A stretch of 64,000 nt of DNA. Source: Streptomyces mutabilis (lineage in GTDB: Bacteria; Actinomycetota; Actinomycetes; Streptomycetales; Streptomycetaceae). The notes below the pieces were generated by a model. That model saw only the letters and a list, made by a program, of their open reading frames with translations, ran no database searches and was not told the DNA's origin. The stretch spans positions 186,001 through 250,000 of the forward strand of contig NZ_BMTT01000003.1 in the NCBI RefSeq assembly GCF_014649815.1, written 5' to 3'. A program made the position numbers and the translations under genes. Positions 1 through 9,003 of this stretch are shown in pieces (the stretch's first letter is position 1; every line of letters starts with the position of its first letter).

Positions 1-286
1 CAGCATCCGCTGACCGAGCGTGGCTAGGATCATAACGGGCCGGACGGCACATCGGCGCGAGCAACCGGTCCCCGCCGTGCAGAGCGTGGTCCATGACGGT
101 CGTCCGGCACTGACTGGCCGTAACCGCGTGCGGGGAAGGCCGTTATGTCGGACAACACTCGCGTGCACTGGGCTGTGGCCCCGGCCCCCTTCTGGCGTTG
201 AATGCCAGCCCGCATTTCAGGGTTCGCGCTGTCGTGGCAGGCGGTCCCCCTGGACTTCCTCCCCGTTGGGCCAGGGGACACCATGA
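1..286. other. No recognisable gene at left window edge
   Basis: No frame here gives a protein I recognise, and none has a convincing ribosome binding site. It is probably the flank of the decayed genes that follow. Confidence 0.4.
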
Positions 287-439
287 GTCATACAGGTCGC
301 TTTCGCTCGGGCCATCGACACCATGGGCCGCGGCGGTCAGACAGTCCTGGCCAACAAGGTCGGACTGTCCGCGCCCACGGTGAAGGGCATCGCCGACCGG
401 GGCCGTCAGATCCTCGCCGGCCGGGAGAACAGCAAGTGA
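287..439 (+). pseudogene. Remnant of a helix-turn-helix protein (C-terminal fragment)
   Basis: About 50 codons are open up to a TGA at 437-439. The last part, ANKVGLSAPTVKGIADRGRQ, looks like a turn plus recognition helix followed by a basic tail. There is no start codon with a ribosome binding site in this frame, and a stop lies directly upstream at 284-286, so the front of the gene is missing. A hairpin follows 20 bases after the stop, where a terminator is expected. The original protein was probably a small HTH regulator or a sigma-like protein. Family unknown. Confidence 0.35.
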
Positions 440-458
440 CCTTCGCCTCAAGCAAGGC

Positions 459-497
459 GCCCGCCACCACCTGCGGAACTTTCGCAGGGTGGCGGGC
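459..497 (+). terminator. Hairpin after the HTH remnant
   Basis: Arms GCCCGCCAC (459-467) and GTGGCGGGC (489-497) pair perfectly. An inner CTGCG/CGCAG stem (471-475 with 483-487) continues after a small bulge, with a 7-nt loop. There is no T-run, as is usual for streptomycete terminators. Confidence 0.5.
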
Positions 498-559
498 CGG
501 CGGCCGCTGTGTGCGACGCCGTCTGGCCCACAACAACGACACCACCCGCCGCCGAGGAC

Positions 560-1235
560 TCCCCGAGACGGATCGCGACACGTTCCTCAGCATGCTCCGC
601 TCGCGAAAGACCGTGGAGGAGGCGGCTGAGGACGCCGGCGTCACCGTACGCACCCTGGTACACCCTCAGCTGCAGCCTAGAACACGTCGACGCCCACCTG
701 GACCAACCCGGCGGCAGATCGGCCGGGTTCGTGCGGCGGCGGACTGGCTCGAAGGAGTCCTCGACAACGGCGAGTCACCCTGGACGAGCAGCTCGTGCAG
801 CTCCTCGAAGGCGAGGAGTGGCCGTGTCCCGGCGCCGGGAGGCCCGGCCGCTGGCCGAGCACTACGGCGACCTGGTCCGCGTCGCCCTGATGGAAGCACG
901 CCCCGCCGGCCTGCACACCTACCAGCTCATGGCCGCCACTCGCCTGACCCGCTCGCAGGTCGGCCGCGGCATCCGGCACGTCCGCGACGTCGTCGCCGCG
1001 GAGAACCTGACCCGCTCACATGGACCCGCCCGGACGGCTACATGTTCTCCGACGACCCGCCGACTGGATCGAATACGACAAGCGCCAGTTCCGCCCGATC
1101 CTCGGCCGACTCACCCGGGTGATCACGGGCACGCTCGACCCGCACCTGGCCCGCTACCCCGACGACGAACGGGCCAAGCTCGCCACCGCCCAGCTCACCG
1201 GCGTCCGCGCCACCCTCGCCCAACTCTCCACATAG
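560..1235 (+). pseudogene. Decayed DNA-binding protein, RacP-like
   Basis: Pieces of one protein lie in successive frames. An N-terminal stretch with ETDRDTFLSMLRSRKTVEEA lies near 560-660. A central winged-helix-like part (LHTYQLMAATRLTRSQVGRG, about 911-970) follows, then a C-terminal part (DWIEYDKRQFRPILGRLTRV, about 1064-1123) that reads to a TAG at 1233-1235. At least two frame changes separate the pieces, so no intact product can be made. The text resembles Streptomyces proteins I remember as RacP (a plasmid- or arm-associated putative DNA-binding protein), but that name is from memory and weak. The IS fragment 33 bases downstream suggests transposition contributed to the decay. Confidence 0.4.
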
Positions 1236-1268
1236 CCCTCGCCGCCGATCACCTCTGCCGAGCCCGCC

Positions 1269-1508
1269 ATGCCCGCTGCCTCCCGTCGCCGCCGCCGCGA
1301 CGCCGCACGAGATGTGTTCTGGCGTCTGCGTCTCACCCAGCCGCAGATCACCCAGGTCTGGGCCGACCGCGGCTACGCCGGCGACCTCGTGGACTGGGCC
1401 CGCGACCGCCTCTGGCTCACCCTGCGGATCGTCACCCGGCCCAAGGGCACCAAGGGCTTCGTCGTCCTGCGCCGCCGCTGGAAAGTCGAGCGCATGATCG
1501 GCTGGTGA
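1269..1508 (+). mobile_element. IS5-type transposase, C-terminal fragment
   Basis: The frame encodes the end of a DDE transposase. WADRGYAGDL carries the second catalytic Asp, and KVERMIGW carries the catalytic Glu context (usually VERTFGWL or similar). It stops immediately after that Trp, where family members continue for about 20 residues, and the catalytic N-terminal half is absent. It is therefore truncated at both ends. No terminal inverted repeats or target duplication were seen, so the element is dead. Subgroup (IS427/IS1031-like) is a guess. Confidence 0.65.
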
Positions 1509-1669
1509 CCGTTGACCTGGCCTGACTGGTGCTTTTGGCAGCCGAACAGCACCTGTGCGAGCCTTCTGCCACTCCTCCGGAAGGGCTGACTCTGATGCTC
1601 GGCATGGTTGTCTGGGACGTCCGCTCTCGCGCTTCGACGCGCGAGCGGTAACGGCCGCCTGCCTCAACG

Positions 1670-1698
1670 CACACGCCTGTCCCATAGACAGGCGTGTG
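1670..1698. terminator. Perfect 12-bp inverted repeat upstream of methyltransferase gene
   Basis: CACACGCCTGTC (1670-1681), loop CCATA, GACAGGCGTGTG (1687-1698). It sits 64 bases before the chosen methyltransferase start and after the transposase remnant. It may be a terminator isolating the gene from upstream reading, or an operator. The sequence does not decide. Confidence 0.5.
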
Positions 1699-1762
1699 TT
1701 CAGCCTGCTCCTCGTCGAAGTGCTCTCCGTGCCCCTGCATGTTCGACCACGAGGAGTACGTG

Positions 1763-2899
1763 GTGTCCACCATCCACTGGATCGAAAACCACACCCACCA
1801 GTCCGCCCGCTGGCATTCCGAGAACGCCGCCCCTCTTCCCCAGCGAACCGTCGTCGCCGACGACCGGCTGAAGGCCAACGACGCCTACCGACAGGCGTGC
1901 GAAGGAACGGCCCTGCTCTGGCGAGGCAACTACCACAACGCCCGGCAACTCCTGCAGGCAATGGGCCGCCGCATCGACCGCAAGCCGCCCAGATCCAGCA
2001 CGTCCCCGAGCGAGAACTTCCACCTGCACCGACGCAGTAGCAGTCACCGCGCCCGTGTCCTCGGAAAGCTCCTGGTGCTGTTGGACGACGACTACACCTT
2101 GACGCTGCGCCGGGCGCCCGATGTACGCCAGGCGTGTCTGGAAGCTTATGGCCCCTCAAAGGGTCCCATGGCGGTCTCTCTGCGGGAACTGTTGGGAGTG
2201 ATCGGCGCTCACCAGTGGCGCCTGAAAGGGATCGAGGTGCCAGCGCTCGGGACTCGCATCCACCCCCACTACGGCGTGTTCGCACCCGTGAGAGGTGAGT
2301 ACGTTGACCTGGTCGCCCACACGCCACTGCCGCCGGCGACCCGGCACAGTCCCGCCAGCAGTACGGCATTCGACCTCGGCACCGGAACGGGCGTCCTCGC
2401 TGCGGTCCTGGCCCACCGCGGCATCCAGCACGTCGTGGCCACCGACATCAGCCCACGTGCCCTGGTCTGCGCCAAGGAGAACGTCCACCGGCTAACGTTG
2501 ACCGACCGTATCCAGGTGTCGGGCCCCGGCCTGTTCCCCGAAGGCCGCGCCGACCTCATCGTCTGCAACCCACCCTGGCTCCCCGCCCGTCCGACCGGCC
2601 CCATCGAACAAGGCGTCTACGACCTGGACAGCACCATGCTCCACAGCTTCCTCGCCGGACTGCCCGCCCACCTCCGACCAGGCGGGGAGGGCTGGCTCAT
2701 CCTGTCCGACCTGGCAGAGCACCTGGGCCTGCGGACACGTCAGCAGCTGCTCGACGGTATCCAGGCAGCACAACTTCGCGTTGTCGACAAGGTCGACACC
2801 AAACCTCGGCACCCACGCTCCAAGGACGCTGCGGACCCACTCCACACAGCGCGAAGGGCTGAGACCACGTCGCTCTGGCGTCTGATCCCGGCACCATGA
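1763..2899 (+). CDS. Class I SAM-dependent methyltransferase (HemK/PrmC-like fold)
   Basis: Predicted 378-residue methyltransferase. The N-terminal ~195 residues are an unassigned domain. The Rossmann part begins near residue 203 with DLGTGTG (204-210, SAM binding), an acidic ribose-binding position in ATDIS, and NPPW at 269-272. NPPW/NPPY marks enzymes that methylate amide or ring nitrogens, as in the PrmC and small-domain families. The substrate is unknown. The start is GTG 1763, six bases after GAGGAG (1751-1756). An ATG at 1739 is in frame but lies before this ribosome binding site. It is the only intact gene in the first 4.2 kb and stands alone between degraded genes. Confidence 0.75.
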   Translation: MSTIHWIENHTHQSARWHSENAAPLPQRTVVADDRLKANDAYRQACEGTALLWRGNYHNARQLLQAMGRRIDRKPPRSSTSPSENFHLHRRSSSHRARVLGKLLVLLDDDYTLTLRRAPDVRQACLEAYGPSKGPMAVSLRELLGVIGAHQWRLKGIEVPALGTRIHPHYGVFAPVRGEYVDLVAHTPLPPATRHSPASSTAFDLGTGTGVLAAVLAHRGIQHVVATDISPRALVCAKENVHRLTLTDRIQVSGPGLFPEGRADLIVCNPPWLPARPTGPIEQGVYDLDSTMLHSFLAGLPAHLRPGGEGWLILSDLAEHLGLRTRQQLLDGIQAAQLRVVDKVDTKPRHPRSKDAADPLHTARRAETTSLWRLIPAP

Positions 2900-3024
2900 C
2901 CGGCACCTGGACCACGCAACGGCATCCAGCCTCCCGGTTCACCAGGTGAGCACATCCCGTGGGTGCCTTCGCCGCGCTCACGGGATGACCAGCCGGCGGA
3001 TCAAAAACACCTATTGACGGCCGA

Positions 3025-3150
3025 GCGGCTGCGCGAGGCACCGCCTTCGAGCAGGTGGCCGAGCGCATCGGCGCCCTGCTGGAGGGCCGGGTGCTGGTCG
3101 CCCACACCGCCCAGTTCGACTATGACTTCCTCGCCCACGAGCGGGCGCCC
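3025..3150 (+). pseudogene. Fragment of a DnaQ-type 3'-5' exonuclease
   Basis: About 40 codons resemble the ExoII region of DEDD exonucleases: VAERIGALLEGRVLVAHTAQ followed by FDYDFLAHE. The ExoI motif (DxExT) upstream and the ExoIII motif (HxAxxD) downstream are missing. The frame runs directly into unrelated IclR-like sequence in another frame. It is a relic of a DNA polymerase III epsilon-like or stand-alone exonuclease gene. Confidence 0.5.
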
Positions 3151-3440
3151 CATGGCCCGCTTCACCGAGCGCACGGTCACCGACCCCGACCAGCTGGAGC
3201 AGGACTTCCGCCGGGTGCGGGCCCAGGGGTACGCCTGAACCGTCGGCGAGTACGACGTCGGCATCGGCACGGTCGCCGTGCCGGTGTTTCCTCGGCTGCG
3301 CGGCCTTCGGCAGCCTCAGCCTCGGTGCCGCCAAGGAGCGCTTACAGGGGCCCGAGGACCGCCTGGAGGTGCTGCGCTGCGCCGCCCGGCTGCTGGAACG
3401 GCGCCTGACGCATCCACCGCAGCACCAGCGCCGTCCGCAC
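3150..3440 (+). pseudogene. Fragment of an IclR-family regulator (effector-binding end)
   Basis: The text FTERTVTDPDQLEQDFRRVR, then QGYA-stop-TVGEYDVGIGTVAVPVF, then (after a frame change near 3300) GSLSLGAAKERLQGPEDRLE fits the C-terminal half of IclR ligand-binding domains. An in-frame TGA at 3236-3238 interrupts it and the DNA-binding domain is absent. The pepE relic follows 50 bases later on the same strand, so the two may once have been neighbours. Confidence 0.5.
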
Positions 3441-3490
3441 TCGCCGCGTACCCCTTGACCGATCCACCCCCCGTCGACGAGGACAACCCC

Positions 3491-4215
3491 GTGATTCTGC
3501 TGCTCCTGTCCGACTCCACCCAGTACGGCCGCGGTTACCTGGAACACGCACTCGACACCGTGACGGCTTCCTGCCCCGCGCTGCGCGGCTGGCGTTCGTG
3601 CCGTACGCCCTCGCCGACCACGACTCCTACACCGCCAAGGTGCGCGGCGCGCTCGCCGGCGCGGGCATCGACGTGCGGGGCGTGCACGAGGGCGGCGACC
3701 CGCGGGCCCGGCTCGGCGAGGCGGACGCCGTGTTCGTCGGCGGCGGCAACTCCTTCCGGCTGCTGAGCGCCCTGAACCGGACGGGCCGGCGGGAGGCGCT
3801 GATCAAGGCGGTCGGCGGCGGGCTGCCCTACATGGGGGCAGCGCCGGTACGAACATGGCGGCGCCCTCGCTGCACACCACGAACGACATGCCGATCGTCG
3901 AGCCCCAGTCCTTCAAGGCACTGGGATTGGTCCCCTCCAGATCGACCCGCACTACCTCGACCCGGACCCCGCCTCGACGCACAAGGGCGAGACCCGCGAG
4001 GAACGGCTGACGGAGTTCCTGGAGGAGAACGACGTGCCCGTGCTCGGGCTGCGTGAGGGTTCCTGGCTGCGGGTGGACGGCGACCGCGCCGTGATCGGGG
4101 GCGAGCGGGACGCCCGGCTGTTCGGGCGGGGCGCGGAGACCCGCGAGATCGCGGTCGGTTCGGCCGAACTGCTGCGGGTGACGGCCGCGTTCGGCACGCG
4201 GGCGTTGGCACGCCG
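3491..4215 (+). pseudogene. pepE: pepE-like alpha-aspartyl dipeptidase, frameshifted
   Basis: PepE is a cytosolic Ser peptidase (family S51) that cleaves Asp-X dipeptides. The whole length of the family is present but in four frame segments: LLLLSDSTQYGRGYLEHALD from GTG 3491; [17 protein letters not shown] and [13 protein letters not shown] after a frameshift near 3585; the nucleophile loop ASAGTNMA and [11 protein letters not shown] after one near 3838; and [20 protein letters not shown] after one near 3930. Nucleophile-loop Ser, Gly-rich loop and HKGETRE are all recognisable. Three indels in 350 bases rule out a functional product, unless they are base-calling errors. The adjacent genes are also truncated, which favours true decay. 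Confidence 0.75.
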
Positions 4216-4247
4216 ACGCCGGAGAACCGCTCGGCGGCCTCCGGCGT

Positions 4248-4264
4248 CGCACCCGTCGGGTGCG
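4248..4264 (-). terminator. Hairpin just after the apionate operon
   Basis: CGCACCC (4248-4254), loop GTC, GGGTGCG (4258-4264). It abuts the stop codon of the last operon gene (4265) and is the likely 3' end of the minus-strand transcript. Confidence 0.55.
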
Positions 4265-5140
4265 TCAGCGCTTGATCTCCTTGATCTTCAGCATGCGCGT
4301 GATGACCTTGTCCAGCTCCTCGTCCTCGAAGACCTTCTTCCAGTCCTCGCGCACGATCGACTCACGGCCGTAGTCCATGGCGATCAGGCAGGCGTCCGAG
4401 AACGGGTTCGAGCCCTTGAGGGTGTTGGCCAAGGCGACCTGTGTGTGGCCGAGCAGCATCGCGCGGGCGGCCTTCTCGGGGACGCCGACGGTGTGGACCG
4501 TCTCGTGCAGGGCCTCGGTCAGCAGGGCGCCGACCATGCAGGCGATGGTCTCGACGAGGGTGGGCTCCAGCACGGCGAGCTGCTTGACGGTGACCCAGTG
4601 GACGTCGACGACCGGCGCGTACATCACGCGGATGACGGACTCGGCCAGCTCCTGCTTGGCGTCGTCCCCGCCCTCGTAGGCGGCGACGACCTCCTGCGGG
4701 GCGGCGATGCCGCCGAAGGTGTCCTGCCACTCCTCCTTGGTGGTGCGCTCCAGGAACACCGAGGGGTGGCAGGGGTGGGCGCAGGCGTAGTGGATGTCCT
4801 CGCGGGCGAAGAGCAGGCCCGCGTACGCGGCGGCCGGGTCGAGGGTGAGGACGACGGTGCCGGGCTTCATCAGCGGCACCAGTTCCTCGGAGACCTTGCC
4901 GAGGACGACGTCCGGCACGGCGAGGATGACGACGTCGGCCTCGGCGGCGGCGTCCTTCGACTCGGTCAGTTCGCGGCCGAGGTCGCGGATCAGCTCCTGG
5001 CCCTTGGGCGACGCCTCGCTGAAGAGGACCCGGAAGTCGCTGCCGACCAGGTTGTTGGAGACGCGCTGGCCCATCTTGCCGGCGGCCCCGATGACGGCGA
5101 CGGTCTTCACGTCGGCCTGGATCTGGATCTCGGTGGCCAT
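4265..5140 (-). CDS. apnO: D-apionate oxidoisomerase-like dehydrogenase (PGDH_C family)
   Basis: 291-residue NAD-dependent dehydrogenase. A Rossmann fold opens with VAVIGAAGKMG (residues 14-24). The all-helical C-terminal half is of the phosphogluconate-dehydrogenase-C type, with HPCHPSVF and conserved Lys/Asn-rich helices. The family includes ApnO, which oxidises and isomerises D-apionate to 3-oxo-isoapionate. The assignment rests on the family plus the five downstream-pathway partners encoded with it. Alone the sequence supports only 'dehydrogenase'. ATG 5140 follows GAGGAG and overlaps the oiaX stop by one base (TAATG), so translation is coupled. It is the last gene of the operon, followed by a hairpin. 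Confidence 0.7.
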   Translation of the reverse strand: MATEIQIQADVKTVAVIGAAGKMGQRVSNNLVGSDFRVLFSEASPKGQELIRDLGRELTESKDAAAEADVVILAVPDVVLGKVSEELVPLMKPGTVVLTLDPAAAYAGLLFAREDIHYACAHPCHPSVFLERTTKEEWQDTFGGIAAPQEVVAAYEGGDDAKQELAESVIRVMYAPVVDVHWVTVKQLAVLEPTLVETIACMVGALLTEALHETVHTVGVPEKAARAMLLGHTQVALANTLKGSNPFSDACLIAMDYGRESIVREDWKKVFEDEELDKVITRMLKIKEIKR

Positions 5141-5940
5141 TACTTGCTCCTCAGGAGGGTGTTGATGCTGTGCTGCGTCCACTGGTGTTCGAGCCGGGCG
5201 GTGGCGTCGTAGCCCTCCTCCTGCCACGGGAGCCAGTGCTCCACGATCTGGTTGATGCCGCGCTCGGCCGGACGGACGGCGGCGATCATGCCGTCGTGGT
5301 CGAGGAGGCCCTCGCCGAGCGGGCAGCCGGTGTAGGTGAAACCGACCCAGCCGTCGCGGCGGCTGAAGGCGAAGTCCTTGACGTGGATGTTGACCACGTA
5401 CGGCGCGGTGGCGGCCACCACGTCCACGGGGCGCTCCAGCCGGGCGACGCTGTTGCCCGGGTCCAGGACGATGCCGAGGTGCGGGTCGTCCACGGCGCGC
5501 ACGACGCTCACCAGGTCGTCGGTGGCGACCTGCTCGTAGGTCTCCAGGCCGAGGGTGACGCCGGCGTCGGCGTAGCGCGGCACCGCCTCCTTGAGAAGGG
5601 CGACCGCCTCGGCGGTGTCGGGCCGGTGGTCGGCCGTGTTGAGCATGGAGCGGACCAGGGTGACACCCAGTTCGCCAGCCGTGTCGAGGTACTGCAGCAG
5701 GTGCTCGGGGCGGATGCCGCGGGTGCCGAGTTCCAGGGTCAGGCCGAGGTCGTCGGCGGTGGCGCGGACGTCGGCGAGCCGCGCGCGGTCGTAGGACTCG
5801 ACCGGGGCGTAGTCGCAGATCTGGAAGACCTCGCCGCCGAGTGCCGCCGTGTCCCGGAGCATCGCGGGCAGGGGCATCGGCTCGGGCGCCCGGTCGGAGA
5901 TCCGCCAGAAGTACGCGTAGGTGCTGATGCCGTACGCCAT
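5140..5940 (-). CDS. oiaX: Xylose isomerase-like TIM-barrel enzyme, probable 3-oxo-isoapionate decarboxylase
   Basis: 266 residues, sugar phosphate isomerase/epimerase (AP-endonuclease-2-like) TIM barrel. Likely metal ligands are Glu133 (GLETYEQ), Asp160 (VLDPGN), His186 (NIHVKDF) and a late Glu near 234. In apionate clusters a member of this superfamily, OiaX, decarboxylates 3-oxo-isoapionate to L-erythrulose. That role fits because the neighbours include exactly the kinase and two isomerases needed for L-erythrulose. A generic sugar isomerase cannot be excluded. It is coupled both sides: its ATG overlaps the lerI stop (TGATG) and its TAA overlaps the apnO ATG. Confidence 0.65.
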   Translation of the reverse strand: MAYGISTYAYFWRISDRAPEPMPLPAMLRDTAALGGEVFQICDYAPVESYDRARLADVRATADDLGLTLELGTRGIRPEHLLQYLDTAGELGVTLVRSMLNTADHRPDTAEAVALLKEAVPRYADAGVTLGLETYEQVATDDLVSVVRAVDDPHLGIVLDPGNSVARLERPVDVVAATAPYVVNIHVKDFAFSRRDGWVGFTYTGCPLGEGLLDHDGMIAAVRPAERGINQIVEHWLPWQEEGYDATARLEHQWTQHSINTLLRSK

Positions 5941-6722
5941 CACGCCACCGCCGCCGGGGCCGGGGTGCGGATCTCGTCGAGTATCGCCTCGACGCCCGCC
6001 GGGTCGTGGGCGAACCGGCCGAGGAACAGCCCTTCGGCGGTTCCGTTCAGTCGGGTGAGGAGGCCGGGGCCCGCGCTGCCGCCGTAGATGACGGTGGAGC
6101 CGGCGTGCCGCGGGCGGGTGTCCAGCCAGTCGCGCAGGGCGGTGCACACGGTCGCGATGTGTTCGGCGGAGGCGGGCTCGGGGGCTCCGATGGCCCACTG
6201 GGGTTCGTAGGCGAGGACGACGGCGCCGTCCAGGCCGTGCAGCAGGCGTTCGGCCTCCGCGACCGTGCGGGTGGCGGCCTCGGCCGCATCGGCCCGGTCC
6301 CGTTCGCCGACGCACAGGACCGGGGTGAGGCCGTTGCGCAAGGTGGCGGCGGTCTTGGCCGCGATGACGGTGTCGCCCTCGCCGTACAGGCGGCGGCGCT
6401 CGGCGTGGCCGACCTCGGCGTAGTGGCAGCCGATCTCCTTGAGGAGGGGGCCGCCGACCTCGCCGGTGTAGGGGCCGGTGTCCTCCGTGGCGATGTCCTG
6501 GGCGCCGAGGGCGACGCCGTACGGGGCGAGGATGCCGGCGGCCGGGACCAGGGTCGGGAAGGCCGGGAGGACGAACAGGCGGGCGGCGCCGGAGGTGACG
6601 GCGGGGTGACGGTCGGCCAGGGCGGCGATCTTGCGGGCCCAGTTGAGGGTCTGGTGGTGGCCGAAGTACATCTTCAGGCTCACCCCCAGCAGGACGGGTG
6701 ACGAGGGTGCCGGGGTGGACAT
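5940..6722 (-). CDS. lerI: Triosephosphate isomerase paralogue, probable L-erythrulose-1-phosphate isomerase
   Basis: 260 residues, TIM family. Catalytic Lys17 (SLKMYF), His106 (EVGHAERR) and Glu173 (AYEPQWAIG) are all kept, with the phosphate loop IYGGSAGPG (212-220). The usual Asn of the N-x-K motif is Ser15. This separates it from housekeeping TpiA and suits a tetrulose phosphate substrate, as in EryH/LerI enzymes that convert L-erythrulose 1-phosphate to D-erythrulose 4-phosphate. The operon partners (DhaK-type kinase, RpiB-type isomerase) agree. Both ends overlap neighbouring genes by one base (TGATG), indicating strict translational coupling. Confidence 0.75.
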   Translation of the reverse strand: MSTPAPSSPVLLGVSLKMYFGHHQTLNWARKIAALADRHPAVTSGAARLFVLPAFPTLVPAAGILAPYGVALGAQDIATEDTGPYTGEVGGPLLKEIGCHYAEVGHAERRRLYGEGDTVIAAKTAATLRNGLTPVLCVGERDRADAAEAATRTVAEAERLLHGLDGAVVLAYEPQWAIGAPEPASAEHIATVCTALRDWLDTRPRHAGSTVIYGGSAGPGLLTRLNGTAEGLFLGRFAHDPAGVEAILDEIRTPAPAAVA

Positions 6723-7204
6723 CAGGCGGCTGCCCCGTCGCCCGCGGCGGACTCGTAGTCGCACATCAGCTGGACCTTGGCCGCCGACGCCGAACTCTCG
6801 TCGAAGCGGTAGGTGAGCCATTCGGCGGCCAGGCGGCGGGCCAGTTCGAGGCCGACGACGCGCTGGCCGAAGGTGAGGATCTGCGCGTTGTTGGAGAGGA
6901 TCGCCCGCTCCACGGAGAAGGAGTCGTGGGCGGTGACCGCGCGGATGCCCTTGACCTTGTTGGCGGCGATGGCCACGCCGAGCCCGGTGCCGCACACCAG
7001 CAGGGCGCGGTCGGCCTCGCCGCGGGCGACCATCTCGGCGGCGGCGATGGCGACCTTCGGGTAGGCGGTGTGCCCGTCGGCGTCGACGCCGACGTCGGTG
7101 ACCTCGGCGACCAGAGCACTGTTCGCCAGGTCCTGCTTGAGGGCTTCCTTGTACTGGTAACCGGCGTCGTCGGACCCGACGACGATGCGGAGCTTGTCGG
7201 TCAT
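6722..7204 (-). CDS. derI: RpiB-family isomerase, probable D-erythrulose-4-phosphate isomerase
   Basis: 160 residues, LacAB/RpiB fold. Cys71 in [14 protein letters not shown] is the catalytic base. [15 protein letters not shown] is the typical substrate/phosphate loop, and GHTAYP precedes it. The usual DHAG near the N-terminus reads SDDAG (11-15), with Asp instead of His. Such paralogues (EryI/DerI) turn D-erythrulose 4-phosphate into D-erythrose 4-phosphate, which enters the pentose phosphate pathway. Ribose 5-phosphate isomerase activity is the alternative. It starts 11 bases after the lerK stop and its TGA overlaps the lerI ATG. Confidence 0.75.
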   Translation of the reverse strand: MTDKLRIVVGSDDAGYQYKEALKQDLANSALVAEVTDVGVDADGHTAYPKVAIAAAEMVARGEADRALLVCGTGLGVAIAANKVKGIRAVTAHDSFSVERAILSNNAQILTFGQRVVGLELARRLAAEWLTYRFDESSASAAKVQLMCDYESAAGDGAAA

Positions 7205-7215
7205 CTCGGTCTTCC

Positions 7216-9003
7216 TCAGTGGTGGTCGTGGAGGTGGTCTTCGTGCGGGCGGTCGTCGAGTGCGTGGTCGTCGTGGGGGCCGTCCAGCAGGGCGCCGTAG
7301 ACCGCGCGGGTGATCAGGGCGAGGGAGTGGGCGCCCGCGTCGGGCGTGCCGAGGGACTTCTCGGCGTGCGGGCGGGCCCGGCCCTTGCGGGGCAGCAGCC
7401 CGGCAGTGGCGGCGGCCGCCTCGGTGGCGGCGGTGGCGGCACGGTCCCAGGCCTCGGTGAGGGCCAGCCCGCCGGCCACGGCGTCGGCCAGCGTGTCGGC
7501 GAAGGGCACGAGGACGTCGACCATGGTCTTGTCGCCGACCTCGGCCCCGCCGAGCCGGCGTACCGCGGCGGAGGCCTCCGTCACCCCGGCGGCCACGCGG
7601 GACGCGTCCGGCGCGTCCTGGTCGCCGAGGGCGGTGCCGAGGGAGCGCAGGACGGTGCCCCACAGGGCGCCCGAGGTGCCGCCGGCCCGGTCGGCCCAGG
7701 CGTCGGCAGCGTGGGCCAGGACGGTGCCGGCGCCCGCGCCGAGCGCCTGTGCCCGGGCGGCGGCCGTGCGGGCGGCGGCGGAGCCCCGCTGCATGCCGAT
7801 GCCGTGGTCGCCGTCGCCGGCCACAGCGTCGATGCGGCCCAGTTCGTCGACGTGCGTGCCGACGATCGCGGCCACCGCCTCAAGGGCGGCCAGGACGGTG
7901 ACGGCGGCGTGCCGGGAGGGCTCGGATGCGGCGGGCACGGCGGTGTCCGCGGCGTGATCGTCCAAGGGCTCCCGGGCATCCGGAACGGGTGCGTCGAGGG
8001 CGCCCTTGCGGAAGGCGGGCGTGTCGGCCGGGGCACGCCACAGCTCCGCCAGGTCCTCGTCCAGCCAGGTGAGGGTGAGGGAGACTCCGGCCATGTCGAA
8101 GCTGGTGACGAGTTCGCCGACCTCCGGGTCGACGATCTCCACGCCGGCCTCGTCGAGGAGGGCGGCGACCTTGCGGTAGACGACGAAGAGTTCCTCGTAC
8201 TTGACCGAGCCGAGGCCGTTGAGGATGACGGCGGCGCGCTGTCCCGCGGGTTCGTCGACGTCCTCGGGCAGTTCCTCGAGCAGCGTGTCGACCAGCAGCA
8301 GGGCCGCCCCGTCGGCGGTCGGCAGGGGCTCCTCACCGATGCCGGGCTCCCCGTGGATGCCGAGGCCGACGGCCATGCGGGCCTCGGGGACCGTGAACAG
8401 GGGGTGGTCGGCGCCGGGCAGGGTGCAGCCGGAGAAGGCGATGCCGAAGGAGCGGGTGCGGGCGCCCGCCCGTTCGGCGACGCGCAGTACGTCGTCCAGG
8501 GCGAGGCCCTGCTCGGCCGCGGCGGCCGCCGCCTTGAAGACGGGGAGGTCACCGGCGATGCCGCGCCGCTCGGCGGACTCGTGGGGGGCGGCGCTGGAGA
8601 TGTCGTCGGCGACGGCGAAGGTCCGGGTCTCGATCCCGTCGGCGGCGAGCCGCTCGGCGGCCTGGCCGAAGTGCAGGACGTCTCCGGCGTAGTTGCCGTA
8701 CATCAGCAGCACCCCGGCGCCGCCGTGGGCGGCCCTGGCGACCGAGCGGATCTGCTCGGCGGAGGGCGAGGCGAAGACGTTGCCCACCGCGGCCCCGTGC
8801 GCCAGGCCCCGGCCGACCAGTCCGGAGAATGCCGGGTAGTGTCCCGAGCCGCCGCCGATCACCACGGCGACCTGCCCGGCCGGGGTGGCCGTCGCCCGCA
8901 CCACGCCACCCGTGACGGGCCGTACCCAGCGCCGGTGCGCAGCGGCGAAGCCTTCCAGCGCCTCGTCGGCGAAGGCGGCGGGATCGTTGAACAGGCGGGT
9001 CAT
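7216..9003 (-). CDS. lerK: Dihydroxyacetone kinase-type kinase, probable L-erythrulose 1-kinase
   Basis: 595 residues, fused DhaK-DhaL as in ATP-dependent (not PTS) DAKs. The DhaK half has [10 protein letters not shown] (50-59) and His217 in GLGIHGEPG, which binds the ketose carbonyl covalently. The DhaL half from about 365 has AVAGDGDHG (393-401) for ATP-Mg. L-erythrulose kinase LerK belongs to this family. A role in dihydroxyacetone or glycerol use is the alternative but would not explain DerI. The C-terminal 22 residues are strikingly His/Asp-rich ([14 protein letters not shown]), an odd tail that may bind metal. The ATG lies inside the transporter stop (ATGA overlap). Confidence 0.75.
   Translation of the reverse strand: MTRLFNDPAAFADEALEGFAAAHRRWVRPVTGGVVRATATPAGQVAVVIGGGSGHYPAFSGLVGRGLAHGAAVGNVFASPSAEQIRSVARAAHGGAGVLLMYGNYAGDVLHFGQAAERLAADGIETRTFAVADDISSAAPHESAERRGIAGDLPVFKAAAAAAEQGLALDDVLRVAERAGARTRSFGIAFSGCTLPGADHPLFTVPEARMAVGLGIHGEPGIGEEPLPTADGAALLLVDTLLEELPEDVDEPAGQRAAVILNGLGSVKYEELFVVYRKVAALLDEAGVEIVDPEVGELVTSFDMAGVSLTLTWLDEDLAELWRAPADTPAFRKGALDAPVPDAREPLDDHAADTAVPAASEPSRHAAVTVLAALEAVAAIVGTHVDELGRIDAVAGDGDHGIGMQRGSAAARTAAARAQALGAGAGTVLAHAADAWADRAGGTSGALWGTVLRSLGTALGDQDAPDASRVAAGVTEASAAVRRLGGAEVGDKTMVDVLVPFADTLADAVAGGLALTEAWDRAATAATEAAAATAGLLPRKGRARPHAEKSLGTPDAGAHSLALITRAVYGALLDGPHDDHALDDRPHEDHLHDHH

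Noticed and set aside
20..1525. An intact mobile element or prophage at the left edge
   Set aside because: Only a transposase tail is present, with no inverted repeats, integrase, or attachment site found.
3491..4215. pepE as a functional gene with sequencing errors
   Set aside because: Three independent shifts plus truncated DnaQ and IclR neighbours make real decay more likely. It was kept as a pseudogene but could be re-examined with reads.
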